Origin: an uncultured Clostridia bacterium | GTDB taxonomy: Bacteria > Bacillota > Clostridia > Christensenellales > UBA1242 | Assembly (NCBI GenBank): GCA_934778125.1 | Contig: CAKVOF010000020.1 | Coordinates: 1 to 22,871, forward strand | Direction: 5' to 3' | DNA length: 22,871 bases | Shown here: positions 22,564 to 22,871 of the stretch, one piece after another | How the letters are laid out: each line of letters begins with the position of its first letter | Position numbering within the stretch: position 1 is the stretch's first letter | Made by a program: the position numbers and the translations under genes | Notes under the pieces: generated by a model | Databases searched by the model: none | The model's input: only the letters and a program-made list of their open reading frames with translations | Told to the model about the DNA's origin: nothing

Positions 22564-22871
22564 ATGTCAGGTCATAACAAGTGGTCTAGTATCAAACATA
22601 CTAAAGAAAAAAATGATGCTCAAAACGCTAAAATTTTTACCAAAATTGGTAGAGAAATGGCAGTTGCCGTTAAACTTGGCGGAGCAGATCCTAATAGCAA
22701 CCCAAAACTTAAAAATTTGATTGCTAAAGCAAAAAGTGCAAACATGCCTAATGACAATATCCAAAGAGTTATCAAGAAAGCAAGTGGTGAAGTTAATTCA
22801 GTTAATTATGAATCAATAACTTACGAAGGTTATGGCCCAGGCGGAAGTGCCTTAATTGTTAATTGCTTAAC
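22564..22871 (+). CDS. yebC: YebC/PmpR-family protein (3' end outside window)
   Basis: YebC-family (TACO1-like) proteins were first described as transcription regulators and later linked to relief of ribosome stalling at proline-rich sequences. The visible 102 codons start MSGHNKWSSIKHTKEKNDAQ and contain KIFTKIGREMAVAVKLGG, AKSANMPNDNIQRVIKKASG and YEGYGPGGSALIVNCL, all hallmarks of the family's first two domains. AAGGAG precedes the ATG by about seven bases. The gene runs off the end of the window, and its 3' part cannot be judged. Confidence 0.95.
   Translation, partial: MSGHNKWSSIKHTKEKNDAQNAKIFTKIGREMAVAVKLGGADPNSNPKLKNLIAKAKSANMPNDNIQRVIKKASGEVNSVNYESITYEGYGPGGSALIVNCL

Noticed and set aside
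1..22871. CRISPR arrays, insertion sequences, prophage genes, tRNA or rRNA genes, toxin-antitoxin or other defence systems
   Set aside because: No repeat-spacer pattern, transposase, integrase, inverted-repeat-bounded element or tRNA/rRNA sequence is visible; every long frame is accounted for by a conserved housekeeping or sporulation gene.

Overview
The window is a gene-dense, strongly AT-rich stretch from a low-GC, endospore-forming member of the Bacillota, most likely a clostridial lineage. All 27 genes read on the + strand with the standard bacterial code, since TGA is used as a stop. The basis is a complete spoIIIA operon and spoIVB, AGGAG/AGGTGA-type ribosome binding sites, frequent AGA and ATA codons, and a gene order matching the Bacillus/Clostridium nusA-infB and spoIIIA-nusB-xseAB-argR-recN-spoIVB blocks. 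I cannot name a genus.

Region 1 (1-7656) is the nusA operon: nusA (5' end outside the window), rnpM/ylxR, ylxQ, infB, rbfA, nrnA, truB and an endonuclease IV-like TIM-barrel gene, closed by a strong intrinsic terminator. It joins transcription elongation, RNase P modulation, translation initiation, 30S maturation, nano-RNA turnover and tRNA modification. Region 2 (7725-12594) is spoIIIAA to spoIIIAH, the mother-cell half of the feeding-tube/secretion-like channel used during engulfment, with its own terminator. Region 3 (12614-16712) is a promoter followed by an Asp23-family gene, nusB, xseA, xseB and proS. Region 4 (16713-19204) is argR, with three ARG-box-like sites and a sigma-A-type promoter, then recN. 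Region 5 is spoIVB, whose start is buried in the recN terminator hairpin; no spo0A follows it. Region 6 (20514-22871) is infC-rpmI-rplT behind an attenuator-type leader, then a SpoU-family rRNA/tRNA methyltransferase and the start of yebC.

Compared with Bacillus subtilis, the spoIIIA-to-spoIVB block is conserved in order but thinned: accB/accC, folD, ispA/dxs/tlyA and spo0A are absent from their usual slots, and proS sits between xseB and argR.

There is no mobile element, CRISPR array, tRNA or rRNA gene, and I do not see a novel multigene system. The most interesting content is regulatory: an AUU start for IF3 behind a mutually exclusive terminator/antiterminator leader, three ARG-box-like sites upstream of argR, terminator-like hairpins embedded at or inside coding regions (spoIVB start, methyltransferase 5' end), back-to-back hairpins before infB, and a possible small RNA between proS and argR.
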